A DNA stretch of 64,000 nt, taken from Antedon mediterranea. Its lineage: Eukaryota; Echinodermata; Crinoidea; Comatulida; Antedonidae. The DNA lies in contig NC_092670.1 of the NCBI RefSeq assembly GCF_964355755.1, positions 17,731,201-17,795,200 of the forward strand. Direction: 5' to 3'. Position numbers and translations under genes: made by a program. Positions 21,701 to 52,559 of the stretch are shown here, in pieces (position 1 is the stretch's first letter; every line of letters begins with the position of its first letter). The notes beneath the pieces were generated by a model. It was not told the origin of the DNA and searched no databases. It saw nothing but the letters and a program-made list of their open reading frames with translations.

Positions 21701-24700
21701 TACATGAGCAGTTCAAGAAAAAGTATGGTCTAAAGAAAGCCATTAAATTTAAGGTATACTTTTTTTTTAACAAAACTACTTAAAAAAACTGACCATCTGC
21801 AGGTTGTAGGTTCCCAGAGCACAAATAGTGTAACAGCAAGGTAACAGCTCTAAAGGGCTGTTCGCTCCTTCTCCCAAATAATGTTTTAGCTGCAATCACT
21901 TTCCTTGCTTTATGAAAACAAGAGTCACTAATGCTTTATGCCCAAACTGGAGCCGGATCAGAGCAGATGTGAAATACCCTTAATTCTGTACCCCTCTCTA
22001 AACTCTAAATCAGTAGGCCTAATTTAACAAGTTGGATGTTTGTTGAATTAACGATTTTAAAATTAATATGGAATATTTTTTCACAGAATATTCAAGAAGG
22101 TTTAAAGATATGTGCAATACGTGGCCTGGTTGCTGCATTCCAAACCCTAGCCCGCAAGGTAGCGCCCTCTAGGCTTGGCAAACAGGATGAATTCGGACTG
22201 TCCTTACTTCATTACGCTGCCCTCAACAACCGACCTCAGATCATACAACTTCTTGTCGTTCAAAGTCAAGATATAAATGTTCGACGGAATTACAACATAA
22301 CGTCTATAGGTATGTACAGTAGGTAAATGACTAGTGGTTCTGTAGCTTGGTACTTACCATACTTGCTTACCAACTTGAGGTCCTAGGTTCAAATCTCGTT
22401 GAAATTTTCTTAATTACCAGGATGTAGATTGTGAGTAAACAGGTGCTTTTAGTTGCAATGACCCCTGTTTTGAAAATGGAGAAACCAAGCAGTATCTTGT
22501 TTCTGAAGGTCTTGCTACTGACTTATACTGTAGATAAATTACCTTTTTTTTGCTCCTACATCGTGTTTCCGATACTGCTGAATGCTTGATGATCACTGAC
22601 TGCTATGTTTAGGATGAGTTAGCTTCTTTAATATCATTTCAACTACAGTATTTAGATTTTTCAAATTACATGTAATGTTTTTACTAGTTTTACATTATTA
22701 AGCTCTGTCTACACTATCAAACCAGTTTGACAAAAAAAGTGTGATGTGTCCAAATATGGTAGTGGTATGCCCAAATATGGTAGTGATATGCCCAAATATG
22801 GTAGTGATATGACATCATCATGTCCATATATCGGGCACATCACATTTTTGTCACATAAACTTTGATATTGTAGACCGAGCTTTAATTTATTCCAATAACT
22901 TTATTTTTTACAAATACTTTTAAATGAAATATTAATTTGAGATATCTGTAAGTGTTGATATACTCTACATGTTTAATGCCAGTAATCTGCATTGTTTGTT
23001 CATCATTAATTTTCTTATATCTTTATTTGCTTAACGCAGGCGATGGATTATGTGGTGGTAAGTCTGTCCTTAAATGACCTTGCTTTGACATTTACACGTT
23101 TTGAGATTAAAGTCCAACCATTGGTTGTCCACAGTGCGACATTAATTACCTTGTTGTACCAACACTATAATTCTTTTCAAATAAGATGGCATGCCATATA
23201 TTTATGCAAATATTGATTTTCAATCGTTTTCTAGTCCCCTGGATAGGTGGTGGAACAGTTTTAAAACCAAATCATACTAAAAATGAATATTATTATCACA
23301 GTGATTTAAGTTTTTGTGTGTGTCACGTGTGCTATTTGAAGTTTGTTTGTGCACGTTTAAAATGTTCTACATTTCTAACATTTTAAAAGTTAATTATTTT
23401 TATAATAATTAGAGGAAATAAACGGTATTTTTTTCCATCTGTGTAACCAATTAATAATCACATTTTTTAATATTAGATGTTAAATGTTATTCTGTACAGA
23501 TATTTTGATATACGACATTATTCAGTTTCACAGTAATGTTTAATACTTTTTTATGTAGATGACAATGAAAATGGTGATTTTGAAAAAAGGGGTAAACTTG
23601 TAAATTTTACTCAGTACATTATCACCGTAAATAGACACACACTGTCATTGCTTGTACACTCCAGGCATTTTGAAACATTTCATTATTCTTATTTTTAGAA
23701 ACAAGTTCTTGATACTTATCTTTTTTATCCTCATTTTAAAAACATATAGGCGTTCAATATATATTCTTTCACCAATTCATGAAATTTCTCATGACAGTAT
23801 TTTAGACATTTGTTTTCATGGTATTTTTTACACTGTAATTTCATCTTTACTTTTCTAGTCTTTTCTAAGCTCTGTCTACACTATAAAACTAGTTTGACCA
23901 AAAAAGTGTGATGAGCCCAAATACGGTAGTAATATGACATCACATAACATACACAGATGACAATACTGGATGTCAATCATTTGCATGAACAAATTAGTTA
24001 TAATGATTTTCATTCTGTGTTTTTTTTTTCACTTTTAAATTTAAAAGATTGATTGTTCCGTAATTTAAACGTCCTTTTCTACATTTTATTTGATTAAATC
24101 TTAAATTAAAGTACAGATTGATTGTGGGTCAGATGAAAGAAGCAGTGGTTAAAGCAGGGAGTTGTAAAATAGATTATTATTTATTTTACAACTCCCTGGT
24201 TAAAGTCAGTAGTTGATTGTTTATTGGTGTGACACCGTGCCTTTTAGTCACCATGGTCTTCCAACCTATTTTGGCACACTTAAAGCCTATGCATGTGCTA
24301 TTTTGAATCAAATAAAATGTTATCATTTTTTAAATATGTATGGACAGACAAACGAACCAAAAACAATACTTGTTGCATTTGATCTAATAAATTCCTTCTA
24401 AAAGCGAATTTTATTGTTCTATTTTTAGGTCCTACTCCTTTGCACTATGCAGCCAGATGTGGCTCACTTGAAGCTGCTCTGTGTTTGATATGTAACCATG
24501 CCGACTCAACCCTGGGAGATCAAGATGGCTGGGCGGCCATTCATCATGCTGCATTCTTTGATCACGCATCAATAATGAGGCTTGTCATACGAAAATTTGA
24601 AAATCAGGTTGAATTAGAAACTTATGATAAGTAAGTAAAATTTTGTTGCAGACAAAAAAAAAATCTTAAGGTCAAAGGTAAAAACATAGATACATATATT

Positions 24701-27700
24701 TTGCATATGAGTACTTTACCGTTAAGTATTGTTTTTACATTAAATACTGATTGGAGTTAGCAGAGTGTTTCAAATGTTAAGTAAATAAGTAACAACAAAT
24801 TAATTGAGTTGAATAATGTTTTTTGAATAAACAAGACAGTCAGATTTTCTTTTGAGTACAAAGGTTGAATGAAATACAGAAATTGATGTAATGTGTTTAT
24901 TAAAGAATATTTAATTTTATGCAGATTACGTCAAACACCACTTCTGTTAGCAGCGAGTAGTGGCGCCCTCGAGTCTGTGAAGATCCTTATAGGGTTAGGG
25001 GCCAACATCAAGCGTCGAGATACAGAGGGAAACAACATGGTACAATTGGCAGCATTGAGATTCCACACAAACGTGCTGGAATACTTCATTGATTGGGATC
25101 ACCAAGATGCACCTGTATGGAAGACATTAGTAGGTAAGGTCTGGTGGTCATTTTGAAATTTGATCTCACGAAGATTAAAGGGTTCGACTCAGCAATTCAT
25201 CATTATTCACATGTATCCCATCATCCACTTGTATCCCATCATACACATGTATCCCATCATTCATACTGTATTTATCCCATCATACACATGTATCCCATCA
25301 TTCATACATTATGTATCCCATCATACACATGTATCCCATCATTCATACTGTATTTATCCCATCATATACATGTAGCCCATCATTCATACATTATGTATCC
25401 CATCATCCACATGTATCCCATCATTCATACATTATAGATCCCATCATTTACACTGTATGTATCCCATCACTTACACTGTATGTATCCCATCATACACATG
25501 TATCCCATAATTCATACATTATGTATCCCATCATACACATGTATCCCATCATTCATACTGTATTTATCCCATCATATACATGTATCCCATCATTCATACA
25601 TTATGTATCCCATCATCCACATGTATCCCATCATTCATACATTATAGATCCCATCATTTACACTGTATTTATCCCATCATCCACATGTATCCCATCATAC
25701 ACATGACATCTTTTTCCCATATATACAGTATGTAGGGTTCAGTTAAGTAAATTCAATTTTCTTTTATTGTCGTTGTAGGAATGTTGACGTCAGGCGACTT
25801 TGTGAAAATGGACAGTGCTGTACGCTCACTAGAAGTGCTCACAACATCATCTAAAACATATGCTAAATTAATTTTAGATGCAGGTAAAGTTCAAATTATG
25901 CCAAAATATGCTTGTTAATTTTTAGAAATTGTCTAAAATTCCAAGGCCCTTAATTGTCCATCTTTTGTTTTCATCAATATATTTATTGGAAGCATCAGTT
26001 TAGTTTAGTTGTTGAAGAAAATCTATTTGTATTTGTATGTTTTATTTGCTTACTTTCAGATGGCATCCCTGCGTTAGTAGATCTACTCAAGTTGAATTCA
26101 GAGGAGATGCAATCTCTAGCTGGCGCTGTTCTCTGCAACATATCGCACTTGAAAGAAGTACGAAGAGCAATTGCCAAAGCAAATGCGATTCCAATTCTAA
26201 TAAATCTGCTCTCATCTCCATTGGACGACATCCAATCACGAAGTGTGATACTTCTTTCTGATCTTGCCAGCGTAGACAAAAACCAATCACAAGTGAGCGA
26301 CAATGATGGGATACCAGCCATCATTAAACTATTTGATGCAGAGCTTGAGGACGTGTTAGTTGAAGCAGTACACTGCGTACGTGTTTTGTGCACGCAGCAT
26401 TACACTAACCAAACACTGGTGGCAACTCATGGCGGCTTTGACCCATTGGTTGAGTTTCTTCAAGTAACTAATTCACGTAAGTTAACTCATCAACTTTTCA
26501 ATCAACAATTTAACGAACATGGATATTTTCCTGAATGATTGCAAAATCAAAACGATACTGGGTAACGATCAACTAGCGTTCATGTTACCAACTAGTTAGT
26601 CATCCATTCATAGAAAGTACTCATAAAGGAGGACTGCAGAGATAGCTATTAAAATAGTCCATATAACTTGGATAAGCTCAGCTAATCAAACCATTTTGTT
26701 TGTGTATATTTACAGATGTTCTCCAGGCAGCATCGGCTGCAGCTTTGGCTGCCTTAACTGCCAGTCACCAGGACAATCAAAACTTAGCTGTAAGCAAGGG
26801 TGCAGTTGAGCCTCTGGTGAAGCTTGTCAAATGCAGAAATATGACTGTGCAGGTGAAAGCTGCTGCAGCCCTGGAATCTCTGGCTCTTAACAATGCTAAC
26901 AGCCAAACTGCTATCCTTGAGTTAAAGGCTCAATCTCCACTTATTAGATTACTAAAGGTAGCATTACCACATTTTGAAGTGCAACTTTCCTTTCTTTACA
27001 AATATACATGCAAACATAACTTTAGCATACTAATTACTTTCATTTTTTAATTTAGAAATGTTTAACCTTTATTAAGAAAATATGAATCTGTATCTCCAAT
27101 TTTTAGTTAACATTTTTAATGTGTTATGCATTATTTGTCTTTTATCAAAACATCTTCATTATATAACCTGTTTTCAATGAAATACTTTCAGTTGTAATTT
27201 GTTATTAACAGTTGAGGTATCTATTTAGAAATATAATAGGAAAAATTACACAATCATTTCTAATTCTTCTTACTTACTGATGGCAATTTTAATGTTTAAA
27301 TAATACAGATATGGTCTTTAGATGTCAAGGAGCAGGCTGCCTGCACTCTCTGGGCATTAGCTGGTGATACCACCACCCAGCAGAGAATGATTGCAGAAGG
27401 TATTGGAATCAGTGGAATCATTGATCTAATTGTTAAGTCTGAAAAACTCCAGTTTGTTGGTAAGGCTATTTAAAGATCTGTCTTTATTATAAAGCTTTAT
27501 GTGATGTGCCCATATATGGACATGATGATATGGCATATCACTACCATATTTAGGCATATAACTACCATATTTGTATGTGTTATTTATTAGGATGCATGGC
27601 CATGATTGCTTTAACCAGAGCCAACATTGGTCATCAATTAAAATTCAAGGAAGAAGAAGGAATTCTTCCGTTGGTTCGTATTTTACGATCATCCAAAACC

Positions 27701-30192
27701 TCTGAACGAGTTTTGTTAACTGTCATCAGATCGTTGGGAACACTCTGTAGTGGTTTGTACTTTGACATTTTATCATAGAAAACTAACTAATTGTTTATAT
27801 TTTATGTACTGTATATGTTTCCTTTCATTCTTATATTTTTTACGAATATACACATATCTACACAACCCTAATGAATTAAGTTCCCACTTCTGTGTTTGGC
27901 CATTGGCTCCTGTTTTCTTCTTGGGCTATATGTTTCTGTGGATGGTTTGTTTTAAAGTGGGAACAGCACGGTCAATATTCGCATTCAACAAATAAATAAT
28001 AGATAAAGTATTTTGTTACAGATTTATGTTTTAAATGTTTCTCAAACAGTGGCGGTGAATCCAGAAAATTGAGATTAGTAATGTCTAAGCTTAAAGTACC
28101 TTCATGAACTGTTATTATTTTCTTTTGTTTACTTCTGAAAGGTGTTGCTCACTGTAACAACAAGGCAATGCAGGCTAAAATCGCTGAAGAAAACACAATT
28201 CAGACATTAGCACAATTATTGAGGGCGTCAAATAACGATATGATTAAAGTTGAGATCGCTATAACGCTTGGGTACATCATGCTTGGCAACAAAGAAAATG
28301 AAGTGTTGTTGAAGAACGAACCGGCTTTTAATATTAGTCTGCTGTTAGACTTGCAGAAATCTGATGATCAGGTTTGTAAAATAGTATTTTAAAAAGGGTC
28401 TATCGTCTTCAAATCATATCTCTGTTCAGGATTTTTCTTAATGTTAATAAAATTTAATTGTTAGACACGCATCTATTTAATGTGACTGGTTCATCAGTTA
28501 TTTCTTTGGACATTTAAGAAGCTGAAAGTTAAGTTTCAAGTTGACAATGCTCTGGATTTTAGTTCTTATGTCTGAAGAATATTGACATTAAGTGCATTAC
28601 TGATGTAAAACAACTGTATCTGTTTCCGTAGATGGTGTGTCTCAAAGCGGGAACAGCATTGTCAACATTTGCATTCAACAACACCAATCAGCAGTCCATT
28701 ATGAGGAATGCTGGTGGTATCCGAATGTCAACTTTTCAGAAGTTTTTGGATTCTCCCAACGAAGTCTTTCAATCAAATGCTGCCTTCCAGGTATTAAATA
28801 ACTTATTAGTTATTTATTTCCATAATAATTTTATTATAAAATAGTTATGTAGAAAATGTTGTGTTAGATACTAGACTATTAAGCAACAACAAAAAAACAC
28901 TCAGTATTTTTCATTATTTTTGGTATTGTTTAGATTGTAATTTTAGCCAGAGTAATTGTGGATGAGGACCAGGTGACCTTGTCTGCTCTTGGGGTCACAT
29001 CGCTTGTCAGGCTGCTGACCTCTGAAAGTGATGATACCAATATTCTTGCAGGTAATTGTATGACATCATTACTATGACAAGGTGTAGCAAGATAGATAAA
29101 TAGTAATATACTGTGTTAAACAATATCTTATGTATGTATCTTTTTAGGGAATCTTCTGGCTAGCCTGGCACATACTCGAGCAGGGATCACCGATGCCATG
29201 ATCATATCAGGAGCCGTGGATGTCCTGATCAGCCACCTTCACTCTCCTAACATTGAAGTACGCTCAGCTGTAGCAGTTGCCCTCGGTTATCTGACGTTCA
29301 ATCGCAAAGCAACTCGTATCCTGCTCAGTGCCTGCCGTAACCGACCTGGATTGTTTGAGCAACTGATGAACAATCTTGGTCCCAATGGAAAGATATCGAC
29401 AGATCTCACTGATGAATTCAGGATTGCCAAGAAGGTTGGCTTACCAGCATTTAGGTTTGTATTTACCATAAATTCACAGACGAGAAAATGTTCAACAATT
29501 ATGGCTATATGAGCGATCATTGGCTAAACCCAGGCACCCCAGAGCCTAGGGGATAATAGGGGCATAAGCAGCCCCAATGCAACCCAGCATCTGAGGGCCC
29601 CTTAGAGTGCTAAATGCCTTTTCCCCCTCCCTGATTACAGAATAGATAACTACAGTATATCATGCTTTAAACTAACGTCTCATTTGAAACTTAGGAAGTC
29701 GGATCCGTTTCTTTAAAATTGTCTAAAACTCGCTCAGTATCTTCTCAAGTTTGAATCTATATATAATAATAATAATAATGTTGTATTTATTTTCTTAGTT
29801 TGGAAATTTATGGAGGACCACCAGCTGTGCCACCACCAAGACCAAGAACAGGTACATTTGAAAGTTATTTTTTGGCATACACCTACTAGTCTACATTGAA
29901 AGTGTATAACTGGTCCACTTGACATCAATAATGTGTTTTCTTTACAGGCAAGCTTAGGCGGCCACAGACAACCATGAGTTTGCTACAAAGAGGAAGTAAA
30001 AGCAGGGTCAACCCAAGGTCAACATCAGCACCAGCTCTTGGCAGAAGTTATACAACAACAAAGACAGGTCCTCACAGAAGAGTACCTGAATCCACTGAAA
30101 TTCAAATTATTGTGCCATTGAATGCAAGGGTTGGCAAGACTAGGAATATCAATAAAAACACTGCTACCATGTCTTATCAAAGCAAAACGTAA
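18731..30192 (+). CDS. ANKAR: ANKAR: ankyrin and armadillo repeat-containing protein, 21 coding exons, 1446 aa
   Basis: Exons: 18731-19301, 19609-19826, 20348-20564, 20907-21183, 21570-21753, 22087-22309, 23040-23057, 23559-23591, 24429-24630, 24925-25133, 25779-25883, 26060-26476, 26716-26957, 27309-27459, 27591-27752, 28142-28371, 28632-28790, 28934-29051, 29148-29454, 29799-29851, 29948-30192. The sum is 4341 nt, with all phases consistent. Residues 1-~520 are the conserved but uncharacterised N-terminus. Ankyrin repeats follow (~535-715: SLLHYAALNNRPQIIQLL, GPTPLHYAARCGSLEAAL, QTPLLLAASSGALESVKIL). An armadillo superhelix (~755-1330) has GIPALVDLLK, VKAAAALESLA and VRSAVAVALGYL-type units. 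The basic Ser/Thr-rich tail is poorly conserved. Length matches human ANKAR (1434 aa). The role is unknown; the repeats suggest protein-protein binding. The two tiny exons (18 and 33 nt) are the least certain. Confidence 0.93.
19969..20181 (+). mobile_element. tRNA-derived SINE in ANKAR intron 2
   Basis: The head has an A-box-like TGGTTTGGTGGTTATGATGC (19981-20000) and a clear B box GGTTCAATTCC (20025-20035), as in RNA polymerase III promoters of tRNA origin. The body ends with AATCCTTGGCAATTTGCC and an A-rich tail (about 20160-20180). It is not a tRNA gene, because the acceptor and anticodon stems do not pair. Confidence 0.7.
22330..22430 (+). mobile_element. tRNA-related SINE head in ANKAR intron 6
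   Basis: GTAGCTTGGTAC resembles an A box, and GGTTCAAATCTC at 22386-22397 is a B box at the right distance. The layout resembles the SINE at 19969. No tail is evident. Confidence 0.5.
22700..22882. mobile_element. MITE family A, most complete copy (~183 bp)
   Basis: Ends AAGCTCTGTCTACACTATCA and GATATTGTAGACCGAGCTT are inverted repeats, and the subterminal parts also pair: GTTTGACAAAAAAAGTGTGATGTG against GGGCACATCACATTTTTGTCAC. Inside, AAATATGGTAGTGATATGCCC is tandemly repeated three times. TTA lies on both sides, a possible 3-bp target duplication. It lies in ANKAR intron 6. Confidence 0.82.
23040..23057 (+). CDS. ANKAR: ANKAR micro-exon, 18 nt
   Basis: GCGATGGATTATGTGGTG has CAG before it and GTAAGT after it. 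It keeps phase 1 on both sides and adds six residues (about DGLCGG) ahead of the second ankyrin repeat. It lies in the large gap between exons 22087-22309 and 24429-24630, which also join in frame without it, so it may be alternative or a chance match. Confidence 0.5.
23559..23591 (+). CDS. ANKAR: ANKAR micro-exon, 33 nt
   Basis: This 33-nt segment is preceded by TTATGTAG and followed by GTAAAC. It keeps phase 1 and adds eleven residues with an acidic DDNENGDFEKR sequence, suited to a loop between ankyrin repeats. It joins both the 18-nt micro-exon and the next main exon without a stop. Transcript data would be needed to prove its use. Confidence 0.5.
23868..23945 (+). mobile_element. MITE family A, one end only
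   Basis: AGCTCTGTCTACACTATAAAACTAGTTTGACC and AAAGTGTGATGAGCCC match the left end of the copy at 22700. The right end is missing. Confidence 0.6.
25195..25706. repeat. Minisatellite with CACATGTATCCCATCAT units in ANKAR intron
   Basis: Imperfect units of TATCCCATCATWCAYAC-type sequence form a ~70-bp higher-order period. The array is open in several frames (HVSHHSY-type peptides), which is a product of the repeat and not a gene. Confidence 0.93.
26527..26670. repeat. Dispersed repeat related to 10386-10525
   Basis: ACTGGGTAACGATCAACTAGCGTTC and CATCCATTCATAGAAAGTACT match the repeat in the urea transporter intron. It lies between two ANKAR armadillo exons. Confidence 0.55.
27471..27572 (+). 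mobile_element. MITE family A, internally deleted copy
   Basis: AAAGATCTGTCTTTATTATAAAGCTTTATGTGATGTGCCC is followed by ACTACCATATTTAGGCATA repeats. The right end stops just before the acceptor of ANKAR exon 27591-27752, so it may contribute to that splice-site region. Confidence 0.6.
27931..27993 (+). pseudogene. Decayed duplicate of the start of ANKAR exon 28632-28790
   Basis: TTTCTGTGGATGGTTTGT, AAAGTGGGAACAGCAC and TTCGCATTCAACAA match the intron end and first ~57 nt of the exon at 28632 (TTTCCGTAGATGGTGTGT, AAAGCGGGAACAGCAT, TTTGCATTCAACAA). The acceptor AG has become GG and the copy soon runs into a stop, so it is a dead pseudo-exon one intron upstream of its source. Confidence 0.85.
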
Positions 30193-32053
30193 CAAATTTT
30201 TATTAAAGTCAACCTAACTCACCAATTATAGGATACTTTGCCCAGTGCTTTCTAAACTTGGTAAAGGACTTAAAAAGAGGTAGCTGCAAAAAAACTTGTA
30301 GGACAGAGTCTGATTTGGACACAGAATTCGAAATTAAAGGAATGATCACCAAAAGTGCCACTTTTCCTGTATTATTTATCAGTTAATTGATGTTGTGTCT
30401 TGCGATGCATTATGGGTATTGTCAAGATTATCTAGTTATTAATGTATTGTTATGCAGTATTGTAGGTTCTAGACTGCTTTTTTACTTACTATTTTATATT
30501 AATACTTAGAGAGACAAAAGATTAAACACCAACTGGAATACTAAGTATAAAAAAGACAATAACTACAGACTTGAGGAAAGTCTAGTAGGCCTACTATTAT
30601 GTAATAATGTTTGTATATATACTTTTATATTTTATTCTTGCATTATATCTGTGCAATCATCCTCTTTACCTTGACTAAATATATATTTTTTTATGTAACT
30701 ATATCTCTATAATGTAAGTCGTTAGCGCCGAAGCCTTTGCACTCTATCTCATAAACCAGGCCATCCATACTGGGGCATCTTCCCATGAAACATGTTTTTA
30801 GGACCAATCAAACATTCAAGTTGCCAAAAGGTCAAAGCCAGTAACTGTCTATCTTAATAATGGTAAAACCAGAGAATAGTAAAATTTAATTTTACACTTC
30901 CCTAGTACAATTGTCACACATTCCAGTTGTGGTAAAATCAAAATTGTTTGTTTTGGTAGCTTAATTTTTAAGGCCAATTTACACAGACAAGCGATAACAG
31001 TAAGAATCATAGAATCTGTAAATATCCTGGACGAAAACAGTGGCCCGTCGCTTCTCATTGTGTGTAAATGGTCATAAGGAATAACATAGTCTATATATAC
31101 ATATATACTGTAATGATCGTCTCTTTAAATAGGCCTTAAACATGGTACAGCTTTCTTATATATCACCTTATACATGACAGTTGATGTGTTGAAGATAATT
31201 ATGTCTGTAGGTAATTGTATAGTATAGTAATTTAAAAATATTTTAAATATGTAGTATCATGTATAGAGGGATGAATTGTAATGTTTAAGTACAATCAATC
31301 AATTGTCTGTATCTAGTAATTGAAATAGAATGGAGCAAAACATATTTCAATAATTTGAATTTTGTTAAATCATCTACTTATTTAACTGTTTTATCATTTT
31401 CATTATATATCCAGTGGTATGTAAAAAGAACAAATAATATATATAATGTGTACATTATAATAATATAATAAATACTATTAAACCAGGGTTTATGATGAGT
31501 CATGAGATAAATTTGTGGGTTTAAAAAAACTTTAAATTTGCAGATAATCAGTGTAATGTAAAAAAAAAACACAAAAATGAAACTAGAATTGGTAAGAATC
31601 ATGTATTTCAATAATAATGACATAAAAAAATATATATTAGTGAACTTCTTGTTTAAATTATAATCTGTGTTTTCAAAAGAATTTTATTTAGCTTCTATTA
31701 TAAAAGATAACATTTTTTTTTTTGAAAGAGGTATAGTGTAAAGCAGTCAGTTGATAACGATCTCTGATAGAAACAAAACGTTCTAGTAAGTACTCCATTT
31801 TACACTATAGCTTTTCAAAAAAAGAAAATTATATCGATTATAATCTGTTTTGTTGGTAATGAGTTAATTACAAGTGAAATTAATTATATAAGTTAATTAC
31901 AAATGATATTAATTATATATAATACATTTTGTGCATAATTAATTCAATAAATTGTAAAAGTGCATAATCCCTTAGAAAAAAATCTAAAACCTGAAATTGA
32001 CATTAAAATACAATAAATAAATAATATTCTAATGTCATAAAATATTGTCTTTC
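30193..32053. other. Convergent ANKAR/IDI1 3' region
   Basis: It holds the 3' UTRs of both genes. ATTAAA occurs shortly after the ANKAR stop, and TTTATT at about 31683 reads AATAAA for IDI1. The frames seen here (30849-31058 and 31378-31623, minus) have no recognisable features. Confidence 0.4.
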
Positions 32054-34090
<2,037 letters not shown>

Positions 34091-35177
34091 GGCCAAATCC
34101 GAAATCCGCGACAATCATAAATTTGATAAAACCAGTTTTGCGTCATATGTACATAAATTGAGTTTACCTAACCATAAACAACCTTGTTTTATTTTGGAAT
34201 TTTAAAGTTGCGCATAATTTTATGATTTCTATTTATTCATTCTATATATGTAAGCGTTATCAGAAGCTTGATCATTAGATTGACCATCAAATTCAATATA
34301 TTATGAAAACGGATACCTAACGTTGACGCAAACATAACGTAAGACACACATCATATCCTTAAACGCAATAGAAGTTTTCTCCTTTGGCGATTTGCGCCCT
34401 CTACATACAACATTTGATATTGTTGATCGAAAAAATTGTCGAGTGAACGTTTCAGAGAAACGTGAAAAGCATTTCAAGTTTTTTATCAATACATATTTAT
34501 CCATTATTTAACATATAGTCAGTAGCTAATAAGTATATTTTATTCTTAATTTGTTGTTCTTTGTTTAAGCTATCAAGTTGATCTTTATGACCGTCCTAGG
34601 CCTAGCTTCTTCTCTCTCTAGGCCTAGGCCTAGTAGTAGGCCTAGCTAGGCTAGCTACTAGTACTAGGCTAGGGTAGGCCTAGACTCTCTAGCCTGGCAT
34701 CTGGCCGGGCGCTACTGCTGTTTTGCACCCACCCTACTACTACTAGGCCTATGTATAGTAGCCTAATAATTCAGTCAAGTCTCTCTTGAGTAATAGGCCC
34801 CACCTAAAAATAGTAGCCTAGGCATAATATTACTACTACTAGCTAGCCCCACCCTGGTCTGAGTAGGTCTCTTAGTCTTAGTCTAACTATGAGTAGTAGT
34901 ACTAGTACGTATTAGAATAGAAGTGGGACAGAGAGAGAGAGAGAGGAGGAGGGTTTGATTTGTATCGGAACTACAACAAACAAAGTAGTGAGTGACTAGG
35001 CCTACAGTATGTCAAGTTTGGATATAGTCCACAATGTGATTGATAATAATAATAATTTTCGTTTTAGTTCATCATTTTTGAGCTTCTTCAGTGTTGCATT
35101 GCTGAACTATACTCAATCTTAAATCAAGATTGTTCGATAATAAAAGTAAAGAAAGGCAGTTGCAAGGAAACATTGAA
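34091..35177. promoter_or_regulatory. Divergent IDI1/DHX8 upstream region
   Basis: 1087 bp separate the two start codons. The middle (34595-34860) is a low-complexity AGGCCTAG/ACTACTAG cluster, and a (GA)n run lies at about 34930-34948. No TATA box stands out. Confidence 0.5.
34595..34860. repeat. AGGCCTAG/TACTAG low-complexity cluster
   Basis: Dense overlapping AGGCCTA, CTAGGC and ACTACTAG words, partly palindromic, like the cluster at 17740-17930. No coding signal. Confidence 0.7.
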
Positions 35178-51295
<16,118 letters not shown>

Positions 51296-52533
51296 ATCCT
51301 TGAAGTTGTTAGAAAGAGCCAAACTCCTGGAGAATATCAAGACATTAGATTAAACGCAATTGAATCCCTGCAGTTGTTAGAAAGAGCCAAACTTATGGAG
51401 AGAAAATCAACGAAATTAAATCCCGGTAGTTATTAAAAAGAACCCAACTCGTGGAGAATATCAAGACATAGGATTAGACGCAATTAAATCCCTGAAGTTG
51501 TTAGAAAGAGCCAAACTCCTGGAGAATATCAAGACATAAGATTAGACGCAATTAAATCCCTGAAGTTGTTAGAAAAGAACCAAACTTATGGAGAATATCA
51601 AGACATAAAAATAGACGTAATTAAATCCCTGCAGTTGTTAAAAAGAGCCGAACTTGTAGAGAATATCAAGACATAGGATTAGACGCAATTAAATCCCTGA
51701 AGTTGTTACAAAGAGCCAAACTCCTGGAGAATATGAAGACATAAGATTAGACGCAATTAAATCCCTGAAGTTTTTAGAAAAAAGCCAAACTTATGGAGAA
51801 TATCAAGACATAAGAATAGACGTAATTAAATCCCTGAAGTTGTTAGAAAGAGCCGAACTTGTAGAGAATATCAAGACATAAGAATAGACGTAATTAAATC
51901 CCTGAAGTTGTTAGAAAGAGCCAAACTCCTTGAGAATATCAAGACATAAGATTAGACGCAATTAAATCCCTAATGTTGTTAGAAAAAAGCCAAACTTATG
52001 GAGAATATCAAGACATAGGATTAGACGCAATTAAATCCCTGCAGTTGTTTAAAAGAGCCAAACTTGTAGAGAATATCAAAACATAGGATTAGACGCAATT
52101 AAATCCCTGCAGTTGTTAAGAAAAACCAAACTCATGGGGAATATGAAGACATAGGATTAGACACCATTAAATCCCTGCAGTTGTTAGAAAGAACCAAATT
52201 TATGGAGAATATCAAGACTTAAGAATAGACGCAATTAAATCCCTGCAGTTGTTAGAAAGAACCATAGGATTAGACACAATTAAATTTTTTAAAAGAGATG
52301 ATACAGCTTACTCCATAGATTTCCATTTTAAAATAAATGAAGGAAATTATATGAAGTCCGAAACTGTACCAAGATTTATGAGCTGGGAGGGAAATTGTGG
52401 GATGGTTTTTTTTTTGTGGATGAAGGTTTGGAGGAGGGGGTATTCATCTGTCATTTCAAAACCGTTGAACATTTTTTTTAATGTAACAAAAATACTTTTT
52501 TTTCTAATTTTACTATAAATTTACTATAAGCTA

Positions 52534-52539
52534 AATAAA
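52534..52539 (+). promoter_or_regulatory. Candidate DHX8 poly(A) signal AATAAA
   Basis: AATAAA in CTAAATAAAACATG after the repeat array. Another AATAAA lies near 52336. Either would place the whole 62-bp array in the 3' UTR. Confidence 0.4.
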
Positions 52540-52559
52540 ACATGTAATATAAATTTTGA

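Noticed and set aside
25144-25706. His/Tyr-rich open frames
   Set aside because: They come from the CATGTATCCCATCAT minisatellite in an ANKAR intron.
25995-26393. 132-codon minus-strand frame
   Set aside because: It is antisense to an ANKAR armadillo exon with proper splice sites and family similarity on the plus strand.
35130-35177. Longer DHX8 N-terminus starting upstream of the ATG
   Set aside because: The extension has only a TTG at its start and no ATG. The conserved DHX8 sequence begins at [15 protein letters not shown].
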